Positions 9,564-17,006 of a stretch of DNA of 33,094 bases are shown piece after piece. The notes under the pieces were generated by a model, which worked only from the letters and a program-made list of their open reading frames with translations, was not told where the DNA came from and made no database searches. The DNA is from Myxococcales bacterium (GTDB lineage Bacteria; Myxococcota; Polyangia; HGW-17; SLPX01): contig SLPX01000101.1 in assembly GCA_007131745.1 (NCBI GenBank), forward strand, positions 1-33,094, given 5' to 3'. Within the stretch, counting starts at the first letter, position 1, and every line of letters starts with the position of its first letter. The translations under genes were made by a program, and so were the position numbers.

Positions 9564-10181
9564 TTACAGGCCCAGGGGTTCAAGGGACCCCTTGCCTTCC
9601 CGGATAACTTCCAGCGTATCGTCGATCAATGAAATCACCGTAGACGGCACATCGCCCAGAAATCCGCCGTCGATAATGGCATCCAGGCCGTTTCCGAATT
9701 CATTGCTGATGGCGCGGGGATCCAGCATAGGTTCGCCGTCTTTGTTTTTTACGCTGCTTGATATAATCGGTCTTCCGAGACGGTTCAAAAGGGCGTGGGC
9801 TATTGGACTGTCCGGAACCCTGATTCCGACCGTCCGCCTTTGGGGCAGTAATATCCTCGGAACCATTGACGTTGCTCGCAGGATGACGGTGTAGGGTCCG
9901 GGTAAAATCCGTTTCAGGATGCGGTAGGATTTGTCTGTCACCTGAGCGTACTTGGAAATGCCGCTGAGGTCAGGGCATAAGAAACTCATGAGATGTTTTT
10001 TTCCCACCCCCTTGAGCTTGTACACCTTGTCGACGGCTTTTTTGTTGTGAACATCGCAGCCAAAACCGTAAACCGTGTCGGTGGGATACGCTATTACTCC
10101 TCCCCCGTCCAGGATTTTGACCATCTGCTCGATCTTTCTGGGTTGAGGATGGTCCTGGTTGATGACCACGATATTAGCCAT
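9564..10181 (-). CDS. Sua5/YrdC/YciO-family protein, YciO-like (threonylcarbamoyl-AMP synthase fold)
   Basis: The product is 205 aa, close to E. coli YciO (206 aa). PTDTVYGFGC at 33-42 is the nucleotide-binding signature of the family. The spacing and motifs further on (LPGPYTVIL, TVGIRVPDSPIA, IIDGG..G..PSTVI) match YciO more closely than TsaC/Sua5. TsaC-type members make threonylcarbamoyl-AMP for the t6A modification of tRNA. Here the usual KxR and SxN residues are not clearly kept (KGVGKKH and SSSVKN instead), so full TsaC activity is uncertain. It is the last gene of the minus group, 106 bp after rlmE, and ends only 17 bp from the convergent repeat protein. A GAGAAG sequence precedes the ATG. 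Confidence 0.9.
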   Translation of the reverse strand: MANIVVINQDHPQPRKIEQMVKILDGGGVIAYPTDTVYGFGCDVHNKKAVDKVYKLKGVGKKHLMSFLCPDLSGISKYAQVTDKSYRILKRILPGPYTVILRATSMVPRILLPQRRTVGIRVPDSPIAHALLNRLGRPIISSSVKNKDGEPMLDPRAISNEFGNGLDAIIDGGFLGDVPSTVISLIDDTLEVIREGKGSLEPLGL

Positions 10182-10287
10182 AATCTTCTCTTTTCCCTTT
10201 ATCAGGCTCGGAGAGCCTTTTACCGGTCAAAAATTTTTGCGTCAACCTAAAAGCCTTCACCGGCCGTTTGATCAACGCAATCATTTT

Positions 10288-10917
10288 TCATTTCAACGAA
10301 AGAGGCGTTTCTCTCTTTCCGATTCCCACCACGTAGAGTTCCATGCTTCCTTTTCTCGTTCCTTCGGGCCTCATGTTTTTGACCTTTTTGAATCGTCGCT
10401 TCACTTCGTAAAGGGTTTCGTCGAACCCCTGTCCCTGAAAAATCTTTGCCGCCAGGAAGCCGTCTGTGCGCAAAACCCGGTCAGCAGTCAGCAAAACGGC
10501 CTCGAGTAAATGGAGACTCCGGGCAACGTCCGCGCATCTTATTCCAGTGGTGTTAGGCGCCATGTCGGAAAGCACGCCATGGAACAACCCGCCCGCCTTC
10601 TCCTCCAGCTTAGCCGGATCGATCTCCCTTACATCTTCGACAAAAACGTGAGTATTGGCGGGCAAGCTTATTTCCAGGTCCTTAAGGTCCACCCCTACAA
10701 CCATTCCTTTGGGTCCGACTTTTTTTGCAGCGTACTGCAGCCACGAGCCGGGACGGCAACCCAGATCCAAGATCTTGTGTCCGGATGCGATCAGGTTGAA
10801 CCTCTTATCGATTTCCTGCAGTTTGTATACAGCGCGTGATGCATAATTCCCCTCTTTTGCCATCCGGTAGTATTTGTCGTGCCTACATCTGCGATCACTC
10901 AATTTCGGCAATTTCAA
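10288..10917 (-). CDS. rlmE: 23S rRNA 2'-O-ribose methyltransferase RlmE (FtsJ/RrmJ)
   Basis: The product is 209 aa, the same size as E. coli RlmE, which uses S-adenosylmethionine to methylate U2552 in the A-loop of 23S rRNA late in 50S assembly. The SAM-binding motif is DLGCRPGSWLQYA at 51-63. The K-D-K-E catalytic tetrad is complete: K32 (YKLQEID), D118 (SDMAPNTTG), K158 (AAKIFQG) and E193 (SMELYVV). The best start is a TTG at 10917 preceded by AGAAGAGA; TTG codons 3 and 6 of the frame are alternatives, so the exact start is less certain. It lies 151 bp after rplC on the same strand with no clear terminator between, so cotranscription is plausible. Confidence 0.95.
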   Translation of the reverse strand: MKLPKLSDRRCRHDKYYRMAKEGNYASRAVYKLQEIDKRFNLIASGHKILDLGCRPGSWLQYAAKKVGPKGMVVGVDLKDLEISLPANTHVFVEDVREIDPAKLEEKAGGLFHGVLSDMAPNTTGIRCADVARSLHLLEAVLLTADRVLRTDGFLAAKIFQGQGFDETLYEVKRRFKKVKNMRPEGTRKGSMELYVVGIGKRETPLSLK

Positions 10918-10962
10918 ATCTCTTCTTTCACCCGCCGCCGCGGGCGTTCAGTGCGCCGACTT

Positions 10963-10978
10963 TCAGCTTGGAAGCTGA
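10963..10978. other. Inverted repeat between rplC and rlmE
   Basis: TCAGCTT and AAGCTGA are separated by GG, a perfect 7-bp inverted repeat in the 151-bp gap between rplC and rlmE. No T-run follows on the minus strand, so it is not called a terminator; it could be an mRNA hairpin that modulates or processes the transcript. Confidence 0.3.
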
Positions 10979-11068
10979 GCGCCAGTTTACTGCGCAGGAA
11001 TCGGAAACGGAATGACTTTACAAAGGAGGGCCGGCAGGGGAGTGGACGGATGAGACATTGCGCAAAGA

Positions 11069-11746
11069 TTATCCAGCTTTTGCGCCATCCTTTGGACCGG
11101 ATTTTTTCACTGCTTTTTGAATTATCACGTAATTTCCCCGATGCCCCGGAATCGCTCCCCGCACAAGAACCAAACCGTTTTCTTCATTGATTTCAGCGAT
11201 CTTCAGGTTTTGCACCGTGACCCTTTCATTTCCCATTTGGCCCGGCATCTTCTTGCCTTTCATCACCCGTCCGGGAGTCAAGGTACATCCGATCGAACCT
11301 CCATGCCGGAAGTATTCGTGTGTTCCGTGAGTCGCCCGGAATCCGCTGAAATTGTATTTTTTCATGACACCCTGGAATCCCTTGCCCTTACTTGTACCGG
11401 TAACGTCAATCCAGTCGCCTTTTTCAAACACGTCGGAAATATTGATCGTTTGACCTCTCCCGAAATCCCCGATCTTTTGGGCCGGCAATCTCAATTCCCG
11501 GACAAAACGCTTCGGTTCGGTCTCAGCCTTGGAAAAACGGACCAGGTCGGGTCTGTTGACCCGATGTTTTTTCTGATCCTCGAACCCCAACTGTATGGCG
11601 GAGTACCCGTCGGTTTCCTGTGTTTTCACCTGAAGCACCACGCAAGGACCGGTTTTCACAACGGTTACCGGTATTCTCTGGCCGTCTTCAGTAAAGATCT
11701 GAGTCATGCCCAGCTTTTTTCCTAGTAAACCCATTCGCTCGCCCAT
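11069..11746 (-). CDS. rplC: 50S ribosomal protein L3
   Basis: The product is 225 aa and matches bacterial L3 along its full length. It begins GLLGKKLGMTQIF, has the central TGTSKGKGFQGVMKK(Y/W) and ATHGTHEYFRHGGSIG segments, and ends with TPGRVMKGKKMPGQMGNERV. L3 binds 23S rRNA early in assembly, and its extension reaches the peptidyl-transferase centre near the A-loop. The start at 11746 is supported by a full AGGAGGT four bases upstream; the second Met (codon 5) is a weaker choice. Unusually, it is not next to rpsJ, rplD, rplW or rplB. It has its own promoter and is followed by rlmE and a yciO-like gene. The frame is intact, so this is either the relocated sole copy or a duplicate. Confidence 0.97.
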   Translation of the reverse strand: MGERMGLLGKKLGMTQIFTEDGQRIPVTVVKTGPCVVLQVKTQETDGYSAIQLGFEDQKKHRVNRPDLVRFSKAETEPKRFVRELRLPAQKIGDFGRGQTINISDVFEKGDWIDVTGTSKGKGFQGVMKKYNFSGFRATHGTHEYFRHGGSIGCTLTPGRVMKGKKMPGQMGNERVTVQNLKIAEINEENGLVLVRGAIPGHRGNYVIIQKAVKKSGPKDGAKAG

Positions 11747-11750
11747 GGCG

Positions 11751-11757
11751 ACCTCCT
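11751..11757 (-). promoter_or_regulatory. Strong Shine-Dalgarno of rplC
   Basis: AGGAGGT on the minus strand lies four bases before the ATG at 11746. It fixes the rplC start at MGERMGLL rather than the second Met. Confidence 0.75.
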
Positions 11758-11804
11758 AAAAAACTTCAAAATCTTCCCTTTGCGGGATCTATGTCAAGGC
11801 CGTC

Positions 11805-11832
11805 ATAATATGTACGGCGTTTCGTGTGTCAA
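11805..11832 (-). promoter_or_regulatory. Sigma-70 type promoter of the rplC group
   Basis: On the minus strand a perfect -35 TTGACA (plus coordinates 11827-11832) and a -10 TATTAT (11805-11810) are separated by 16 bases. Transcription would start near 11798, giving a leader of about 50 bases before rplC. A second TTGACA lies at 11792-11797 without a good -10. This is the best promoter seen in the window. Confidence 0.75.
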
Positions 11833-12100
11833 GCGGAACTTGCGATTTTGAATCACTGGGCGATAACCGGGTTTTGCGCTGTTTTCGCTTTGATGCTGAC
11901 GGGTTACGGGTAATTCGTTGAAAAAGAAGAAAAATCATAGTAAGAACAAACAGTTTTTGGAAAAGATCGCATGAGCAAGAGGAATTCGTACCAAGAATCA
12001 ATTATTGAAGCGGTTTTTCTTGGTTGTGTAGAAGAAAGAAAAAGCTGTTTAAGAAAACGTTTCGATTAATTCCGGGATTATCCGGAGAGGAAATGGCAAC
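11833..12100. other. Intergenic region upstream of the RCC1 lipoprotein
   Basis: This AT-rich stretch separates the rplC promoter from the plus-strand RCC1 lipoprotein gene and should hold the promoter of the latter. A weak candidate is TTGAAG at 12005-12010 with TGTAGA 16 bases on, but it is not convincing. No RNA gene or credible small coding region was seen. Confidence 0.3.
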
Positions 12101-13816
12101 ATGAGAATAAAGGGAATGAAAGTTGATAGTAGAATCAGACATGTTGAAACAGCAATTGCCCCCTTTGTAACTTGTATGATGGTTGTGTGTTCTTCTTTGT
12201 TCGGGTGCACATTGATGGTGGATTTTTCCGAACCCGGAATTGCCGACGGGTCGGTCTCGGCCGATGCGGATCCCGACGATGGCGACGGAGCGGTTTGGCA
12301 GGATGCGGATCCCGACGATGGCGACGGAGCGGTTTGGCAGGATGCGGATCCTGACGATGATGGAGGCAACTTACCCATTTGCGGAAACGATATTGCCGAG
12401 GAAGGCGAGGTGTGCGACGGAACCGATTTGAGAGAAGAGACGTGTGAGTCACAGGGTTTTGATTCGGGCGATTTGTCGTGTTTTCCGGATTGCTCGGGTT
12501 TCGATACCAGTGGATGCTGGAAATGTGGCGACAGCATCATTAGCGGACCCGAAAAATGTGATGGAGACGACCTGGGAGGGGAAACCTGTGATACACAAGG
12601 GTTTATCGGCGGGACTCTTCTGTGCAGGGAAGATTGCTTGGATTTCGACACAAGTCGATGCTGGACATGCGGGGACGGCAGGTGCGATTTGGACCTGGGC
12701 GAAAGCTTTGACGCTTGCCCGGAGGATTGCGGCGTGAAAGACATTTCAGCCGGTTACGCGCATGTTTGCGCGGTGAGAAACGACGGTACCGTGTGGTGTT
12801 GGGGGTTCAATGATAAAGGCCAACTCGGAGATGGAACTCAGGAGAACAGAAGTGTTCCCGTGCGAGTCAACGGCCTGGAAGATGTTAAAATGGTTTCGAG
12901 CGGTCACAAATTCACCTGCGCTGTCAAAAATGATGGAACCGCCTGGTGTTGGGGGCACAATCTCCACGGGCAACTCGGAATAGACACAATGACTGAAGAA
13001 CCCGACAATATCACTCCCATCCAGGTCCAGGGGTTGGACGAAGTTGACGTAATATCCGCGGGCGGCAATCACACCTGCGCTGTCAAAAATGATGGAACCT
13101 TGTGGTGTTGGGGATTCAATGATAGAGGCCAACTCGGAATAGGAACATACGGTGATGATGCGGAGGCTCTTTTACCGCAACATGTGCCGGATCTGAATTC
13201 CGTGCTTTCGATTTCGGCTGGAAAACGACACACATGCGCGGTGGACGGTGATGGTGATTTGTACTGCTGGGGGGCTAATTGGAGTGGGCAACTCGGAACC
13301 GGAGCAGCTTGGGATGCGGTGGTTGCATCGCCGGCGCATGTGCCCCAGGCGGGTTCTACTTTGTCGGTTTCCAGCGCAACCGGCCACACATGTTCGATTA
13401 ACATTGCCGGATCTTTTTTATGCTGGGGCGTCAATGATTATGGAACCCTTGGAAATGGGTCAACGCTGGAGCCTAATGTTCCGGAGCCGGTGATGGATCC
13501 GCCTGGGCGCGGCATTTTAATTTCAGCAGGACCTTATCACACTTGCGCCATAGACAACGACGAAAGCCCATGGTGTTGGGGAAACAATATGTGGGGACAA
13601 CTTGGACAGGGCTCGGATGGACCTGAAATAAGCAGAGAGCCTCTACAGGTTACGATATTAGACCCTGTTAAACTGTTTGCCGTGGGTGGGTATTTTACCT
13701 GTGCCGTGGACGAAAGTGATTTTCCGTGGTGCTGGGGCGAGAATAATCACGGTCAACTCGGAAATGGACTAGTTGGTGAAGACGGCCATGAACCGATGGA
13801 GGTGTCTTGGGAATGA
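12101..13816 (+). CDS. Lipoprotein with RCC1-type seven-repeat propeller and cysteine-rich modules
   Basis: The product is 571 aa. A hydrophobic N-terminal segment ends in a lipobox-like LFGC (Cys36), so export and lipid anchoring are expected. An Asp-rich linker with a tandem 13-residue repeat follows (about 55-90). Next comes a Cys-rich part (about 94-208) with two related modules (CGN/CGD...G.VCDG.DL..ETC...GF..G.L.C...C..FDTS.CW.C) and a CGDGRCD...ACPEDCG unit, a style common in myxobacterial surface proteins. Residues about 212-571 hold seven RCC1-like repeats of the form SAG..HTCAV..DGT.WCWG.N..GQLG, enough for one seven-bladed beta-propeller. Each blade carries paired cysteines, fitting an extracytoplasmic protein. 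The ligand is unknown. GGAGAGG lies upstream of the ATG; the Met at codon 6 is an alternative start. Confidence 0.88.
   Translation: MRIKGMKVDSRIRHVETAIAPFVTCMMVVCSSLFGCTLMVDFSEPGIADGSVSADADPDDGDGAVWQDADPDDGDGAVWQDADPDDDGGNLPICGNDIAEEGEVCDGTDLREETCESQGFDSGDLSCFPDCSGFDTSGCWKCGDSIISGPEKCDGDDLGGETCDTQGFIGGTLLCREDCLDFDTSRCWTCGDGRCDLDLGESFDACPEDCGVKDISAGYAHVCAVRNDGTVWCWGFNDKGQLGDGTQENRSVPVRVNGLEDVKMVSSGHKFTCAVKNDGTAWCWGHNLHGQLGIDTMTEEPDNITPIQVQGLDEVDVISAGGNHTCAVKNDGTLWCWGFNDRGQLGIGTYGDDAEALLPQHVPDLNSVLSISAGKRHTCAVDGDGDLYCWGANWSGQLGTGAAWDAVVASPAHVPQAGSTLSVSSATGHTCSINIAGSFLCWGVNDYGTLGNGSTLEPNVPEPVMDPPGRGILISAGPYHTCAIDNDESPWCWGNNMWGQLGQGSDGPEISREPLQVTILDPVKLFAVGGYFTCAVDESDFPWCWGENNHGQLGNGLVGEDGHEPMEVSWE
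12263..12363 (+). repeat. Perfect 39-bp tandem repeat in the RCC1 lipoprotein gene
   Basis: Two identical 39-bp units (12263-12301 and 12302-12340) encode DADPDDGDGAVWQ, followed by a partial third unit with a few changes (12341 to about 12363). The units keep the reading frame, so gain or loss of copies would change only the linker length behind the lipid anchor. Confidence 0.95.
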
Positions 13817-13896
13817 TTCGGTTGGGTTCGTAGTGGCGCGGAACCTGAAATGCCCGGATATAAAAAGATTCAACCGGGTGTTTTGCGATTTTTAAA

Positions 13897-13901
13897 AGGA
13901 G
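13897..13901 (+). promoter_or_regulatory. Ribosome binding site selecting a GTG start
   Basis: AAAAGGAG ends at 13901, six bases before the GTG at 13908, which is therefore taken as the start of the TPR/PEGA gene. Confidence 0.7.
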
Positions 13902-13907
13902 AAAGCC

Positions 13908-14948
13908 GTGTACGAAAAGATATTTTCAATCGGGGTCGCTGTGATGATAGCGCTGCTTAACCCCTCGGTTGCTGAGGGAAAACGTTCCAGAAAGGAACAG
14001 GCGCAAGGACATTTCGACCGGGCCGAGGTATACTACCGGCAGGCCAATTTCAGGGAGGCACTTGCCGAATACAGGAAAGCCCACGAGTTGAGACCGCATT
14101 CTTCATTGATATTTAACATGGCGCAGTGCCACCGTCAGCTCGGTGAACACAGGAAGGCATTGTTCATGTACAGGCTTTTTTTGACTGAAAGGCCGGATGC
14201 TCCGAACAAGGCTGAGGTGAATTTGTGGATAGCCGAGCTGGAAAAGGAGATGGCTCGTCAGGAGGCTGCGGAAAAGCACAAGGGACGCGTGACGGTGGTG
14301 AGCACACCTGAGGGAGCAGAAGTGTTGGTCGACCAGTTTGAAGGTACTCCTTTGGGAACGACACCGGTTGTGCTGCGCCTGGAAGAAGGGACTCATTTGA
14401 TCGTGTTGAAGAAAAAGGGGTACAAGACCATCCACAAAAATGTGACCGTGAAAGCACGGGACCTGGTGACCGTGAAATTCACCTTGCCGGGATTGACGGA
14501 CGAACCGGCGACGGATGGACCCCTTACGGAGAAACCGGTCGAAGATTCTATAGTGGAAAAGGAGGTAATGGATCCTGGACCGGATGTGACGGACGAAATG
14601 ATCGTGGAAACCACTCCGTACAAACCGGTTCACAAGAGATGGTGGTTCTGGACCGGGACGGCTGCGGCTGCGGCCCTTGGGATAACCGGTACCGTGACCG
14701 GGGTTATGACTCTCAGGACTCACAACCGTTGGAAGGAAAACTATGACCCCGGAGACCGGGATCGAGGAAAGACACTGCGTACCCTGACCGACGTGTTTTT
14801 GGGGACCGCGATCCTCACCGCAGCGGGAGTGACTGCAGGCGCCTTGATAGTACATTTCGGAGGGAAGAATAGGGGAGATCGGCACGCGGTCGTGGCGCCA
14901 GGTTGCGGAGCGACCGGCTGCGGAGTGTTTGCAACCGGAAGCTTTTAA
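13908..14948 (+). CDS. TPR and PEGA domain envelope protein with two C-terminal membrane helices
   Basis: The product is 346 aa, starting at a GTG with a good AGGAG. Residues 1-22 are a signal peptide-like segment. Two TPR-like units follow (about 33-100; AEVYYRQANFREALAEYRKAHELRP and the next helix pair). A PEGA domain covers about 126-193 (VTVVSTPEGAEVLVDQ...G.TP..L.LEEG.H.I...K.GY). A Pro/Glu/Thr-rich linker leads to two hydrophobic helices at about 245-267 and 295-317. This architecture is frequent in Myxococcota, where PEGA domains are thought to act at the envelope; no enzymatic role is visible. It follows the RCC1 lipoprotein by 91 bp and may share its transcript. It converges on the kinase gene with only 14 bp between the stops. 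Confidence 0.87.
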   Translation: MYEKIFSIGVAVMIALLNPSVAEGKRSRKEQAQGHFDRAEVYYRQANFREALAEYRKAHELRPHSSLIFNMAQCHRQLGEHRKALFMYRLFLTERPDAPNKAEVNLWIAELEKEMARQEAAEKHKGRVTVVSTPEGAEVLVDQFEGTPLGTTPVVLRLEEGTHLIVLKKKGYKTIHKNVTVKARDLVTVKFTLPGLTDEPATDGPLTEKPVEDSIVEKEVMDPGPDVTDEMIVETTPYKPVHKRWWFWTGTAAAAALGITGTVTGVMTLRTHNRWKENYDPGDRDRGKTLRTLTDVFLGTAILTAAGVTAGALIVHFGGKNRGDRHAVVAPGCGATGCGVFATGSF

Positions 14949-14962
14949 ACGGGATCTCATTG

Positions 14963-16612
14963 TCAATCCATCTGCAAAGTACCTTCCCGAATCTGCGTTT
15001 TCTTGTGGGTGGCTGTTGTCTTTTTCCGGATTTTTCTTCGGGGTTTCTTGCGGTCTGAAATTGTTTTGTCTTGTTCTTCCTCTTTAAGATCTAAAACCAC
15101 ATCTCTGTTTTCCGTTGCAATGAAAGTTTCCGTGGATGGCTTGAACCCTTCGCGTTGTGCGGTGAGTGTGATACGTTCGCCCGGCGCGGCTTCTAGTTTG
15201 AACGGCGGTGTTCTTGTAAGCGCGGCTTGGCCGGCTATTACCGCCTTTATCTGGACCCCGGGGGTATTCGAAACAACATTGATGGAATAGACCGTGACCC
15301 CATCGCCGCCCTCTTTACCCTCGTTTTCTTCGCTTTCAGCCATGGTTTTTTCACCCGTGTCGGTTCCATCGCCGGCTTGGTCATGTTTGGTTTGATCTTT
15401 CAGCTCTTTTTCATCCGATGATCCGGAAAAAAGAAATCGGTAGGTGAAAAAACCGCCTCCGCCGAGTACGAGTACGCCCAAAAATGCGATTAAAGCATAG
15501 AGGGGGCCCGGGTTTTTGGGAACTTTGACAAGCGAATCGCCATGAGGATCCACCTGACTTTGATTCTGTCCGACGCCGGATCCGTACGCTCCGGGTGCAT
15601 TAGAACCCGACCTATACGCGTCGGGAGGAGGATGTAGGCCGGAACCGGTTGAAGGGCCTGTGCCACCCGGGGCCAAGCCGAACGGATTCGGATTGACCAC
15701 CCGCGCCATGGTGTCTCCCGGAGCTTCGGCCGCTGCGCTGGAGTATGCCTGGTAAAACTCCTGTGCAGACGGATAGCGCTGCTGTGGATTCTTGAGCAAT
15801 GCTGTTTCCACAGACGTGTACACCGCGGGTGGGAGTCCACGAATTGTCTCTGACAGTGGAATCGGCGGTTCGGTTATGTGTTTTGCAAGCAGCAGGGCTG
15901 CGCTAGGCGCCTTGAAGGGCTGCGCTCCGGAGAGCAGTTCGTACGCTATGATCCCCAGTGCGTATATATCGCTTCGGGGTGAAATATTGTCGATGTCTCC
16001 CGATGCCTGTTCCGGAGACATGTACATGGGCGTGCCCATGATCATGCCGGCCGTGGTCTTGTGTTGTGATCCGAGCTCGGGGCTCAAAAGCTTGGCGATA
16101 CCGAAATCCAGGACTTTTACAATTTCTCCGGTCGGACCGCTGCACACGAAGATATTGTCGGGCTTGAGGTCGCGATGCACTATCCCTACGGCATGGGCGG
16201 CGTCAAGCGCTGCTGTTATCTGGCCCAGGATGCTTGTTGCACGCGCCAGGGTAAGGGGAGCTTCGTTTTTTATGATATCCGTGAGTTCCTTGCCGTCCAG
16301 GTGCTCCATCGTGTAATAGAGTCGTCCGTCAGGGAGAGTTCCGAAATCAAAAATCTGGATTATGTTCGGATGGTTGATCTTGTTTACAGCGCGGGCTTCT
16401 GAAACGAACCGGTTCGCCATATCTCGGTCTTGTGATAGTGATGAAATCAAGACCTTGATAGCGACTTTTCTTCCGATGTCCGGATGTTCTCCCAGGTAAA
16501 CCTCTCCCATTGCGCCCGCGCCGAGCTGTGAAAGAATTATATAGTTGCCTATACTTCCGCCTATAAGTGAGGGCTGCTGTGTCGAGTCCTGTGATTGCTG
16601 TTGATGAGTCAA
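14963..16612 (-). CDS. Membrane Ser/Thr protein kinase with extracytoplasmic PEGA domain
   Basis: The product is 549 aa. The N-terminal Hanks-type kinase domain is complete: GAGAMGEVY at 31-39, K53, E72, HRDLKPDN at 146-153 (catalytic D148), DFG at 169-171 and GTPMYMSPE at 193-201. It should phosphorylate Ser/Thr on cytoplasmic partners. A Gly/Ser/Pro-rich linker (300-365) leads to one transmembrane helix (371-396), then an acidic linker, a PEGA domain (about 441-510) and a Lys/Arg-rich tail. The layout suggests that an outside PEGA sensor controls an inside kinase. The start is a TTG at 16612 with AAGGAG nine bases upstream. The convergent neighbour also carries a PEGA domain, which hints at a shared process but does not prove it. 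Confidence 0.93.
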   Translation of the reverse strand: MTHQQQSQDSTQQPSLIGGSIGNYIILSQLGAGAMGEVYLGEHPDIGRKVAIKVLISSLSQDRDMANRFVSEARAVNKINHPNIIQIFDFGTLPDGRLYYTMEHLDGKELTDIIKNEAPLTLARATSILGQITAALDAAHAVGIVHRDLKPDNIFVCSGPTGEIVKVLDFGIAKLLSPELGSQHKTTAGMIMGTPMYMSPEQASGDIDNISPRSDIYALGIIAYELLSGAQPFKAPSAALLLAKHITEPPIPLSETIRGLPPAVYTSVETALLKNPQQRYPSAQEFYQAYSSAAAEAPGDTMARVVNPNPFGLAPGGTGPSTGSGLHPPPDAYRSGSNAPGAYGSGVGQNQSQVDPHGDSLVKVPKNPGPLYALIAFLGVLVLGGGGFFTYRFLFSGSSDEKELKDQTKHDQAGDGTDTGEKTMAESEENEGKEGGDGVTVYSINVVSNTPGVQIKAVIAGQAALTRTPPFKLEAAPGERITLTAQREGFKPSTETFIATENRDVVLDLKEEEQDKTISDRKKPRRKIRKKTTATHKKTQIREGTLQMD

Positions 16613-16707
16613 AATGTCCGGCTCCTTGTCGCCGGCGTTCTTTACACCGGTGCGATTATCGGAACAACGCGTTCTTGTGTGTTAAAGAACAATTTTTTAC
16701 ATATGCC

Positions 16708-16736
16708 ATAATATGTGCTGATGGGGAAAAACACAA
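16708..16736 (-). promoter_or_regulatory. Sigma-70 type promoter of the kinase gene
   Basis: On the minus strand -35 TTGTGT (16731-16736) and -10 TATTAT (16708-16713) are 17 bases apart, giving a leader of about 90 bases. ACATAT and ATATGT form a 6-bp inverted repeat around and into the -10 box (about 16700-16717), which could be an operator. A TTGTGTGTT on the plus strand mirrors the -35 region (from about 16674). Confidence 0.6.
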
Positions 16737-17006
16737 CGATCTTTCAAAATCCCAACCGGTGGAACCGGAGGAAATGATGCGACGTGTCAGAGTTTATTGA
16801 AAAGAACAGTCGCAAGTTTGAAATTGTACAAATCAAATATTGATGCAATAGTACGAATACACGGCTGCGGATAAGTGCACTGCCGATGTTTAGTTGTCGG
16901 GATTGAGATCTCTGCTTTTGATTCAAATAAGCATGTGATTTGAGACATTGCCGGGATGTGCGGAATGAGCCGAACATGCAACCCGGAAAAGGAAGAAGAG
17001 AAAAAA
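16737..17006. other. Intergenic region upstream of the VWA-like lipoprotein
   Basis: This AT-rich stretch between the kinase promoter and the plus-strand lipoprotein presumably contains the promoter of the latter. No clear -35/-10 pair, RNA gene or repeat was found. An in-frame ATG at 16956 would extend the lipoprotein upstream by 17 residues. Confidence 0.3.

Noticed and set aside
11789..12001. Open frame of 70 codons on the minus strand upstream of rplC
   Set aside because: It overlaps the rplC promoter, and its sequence shows no protein-like features or ribosome binding site.
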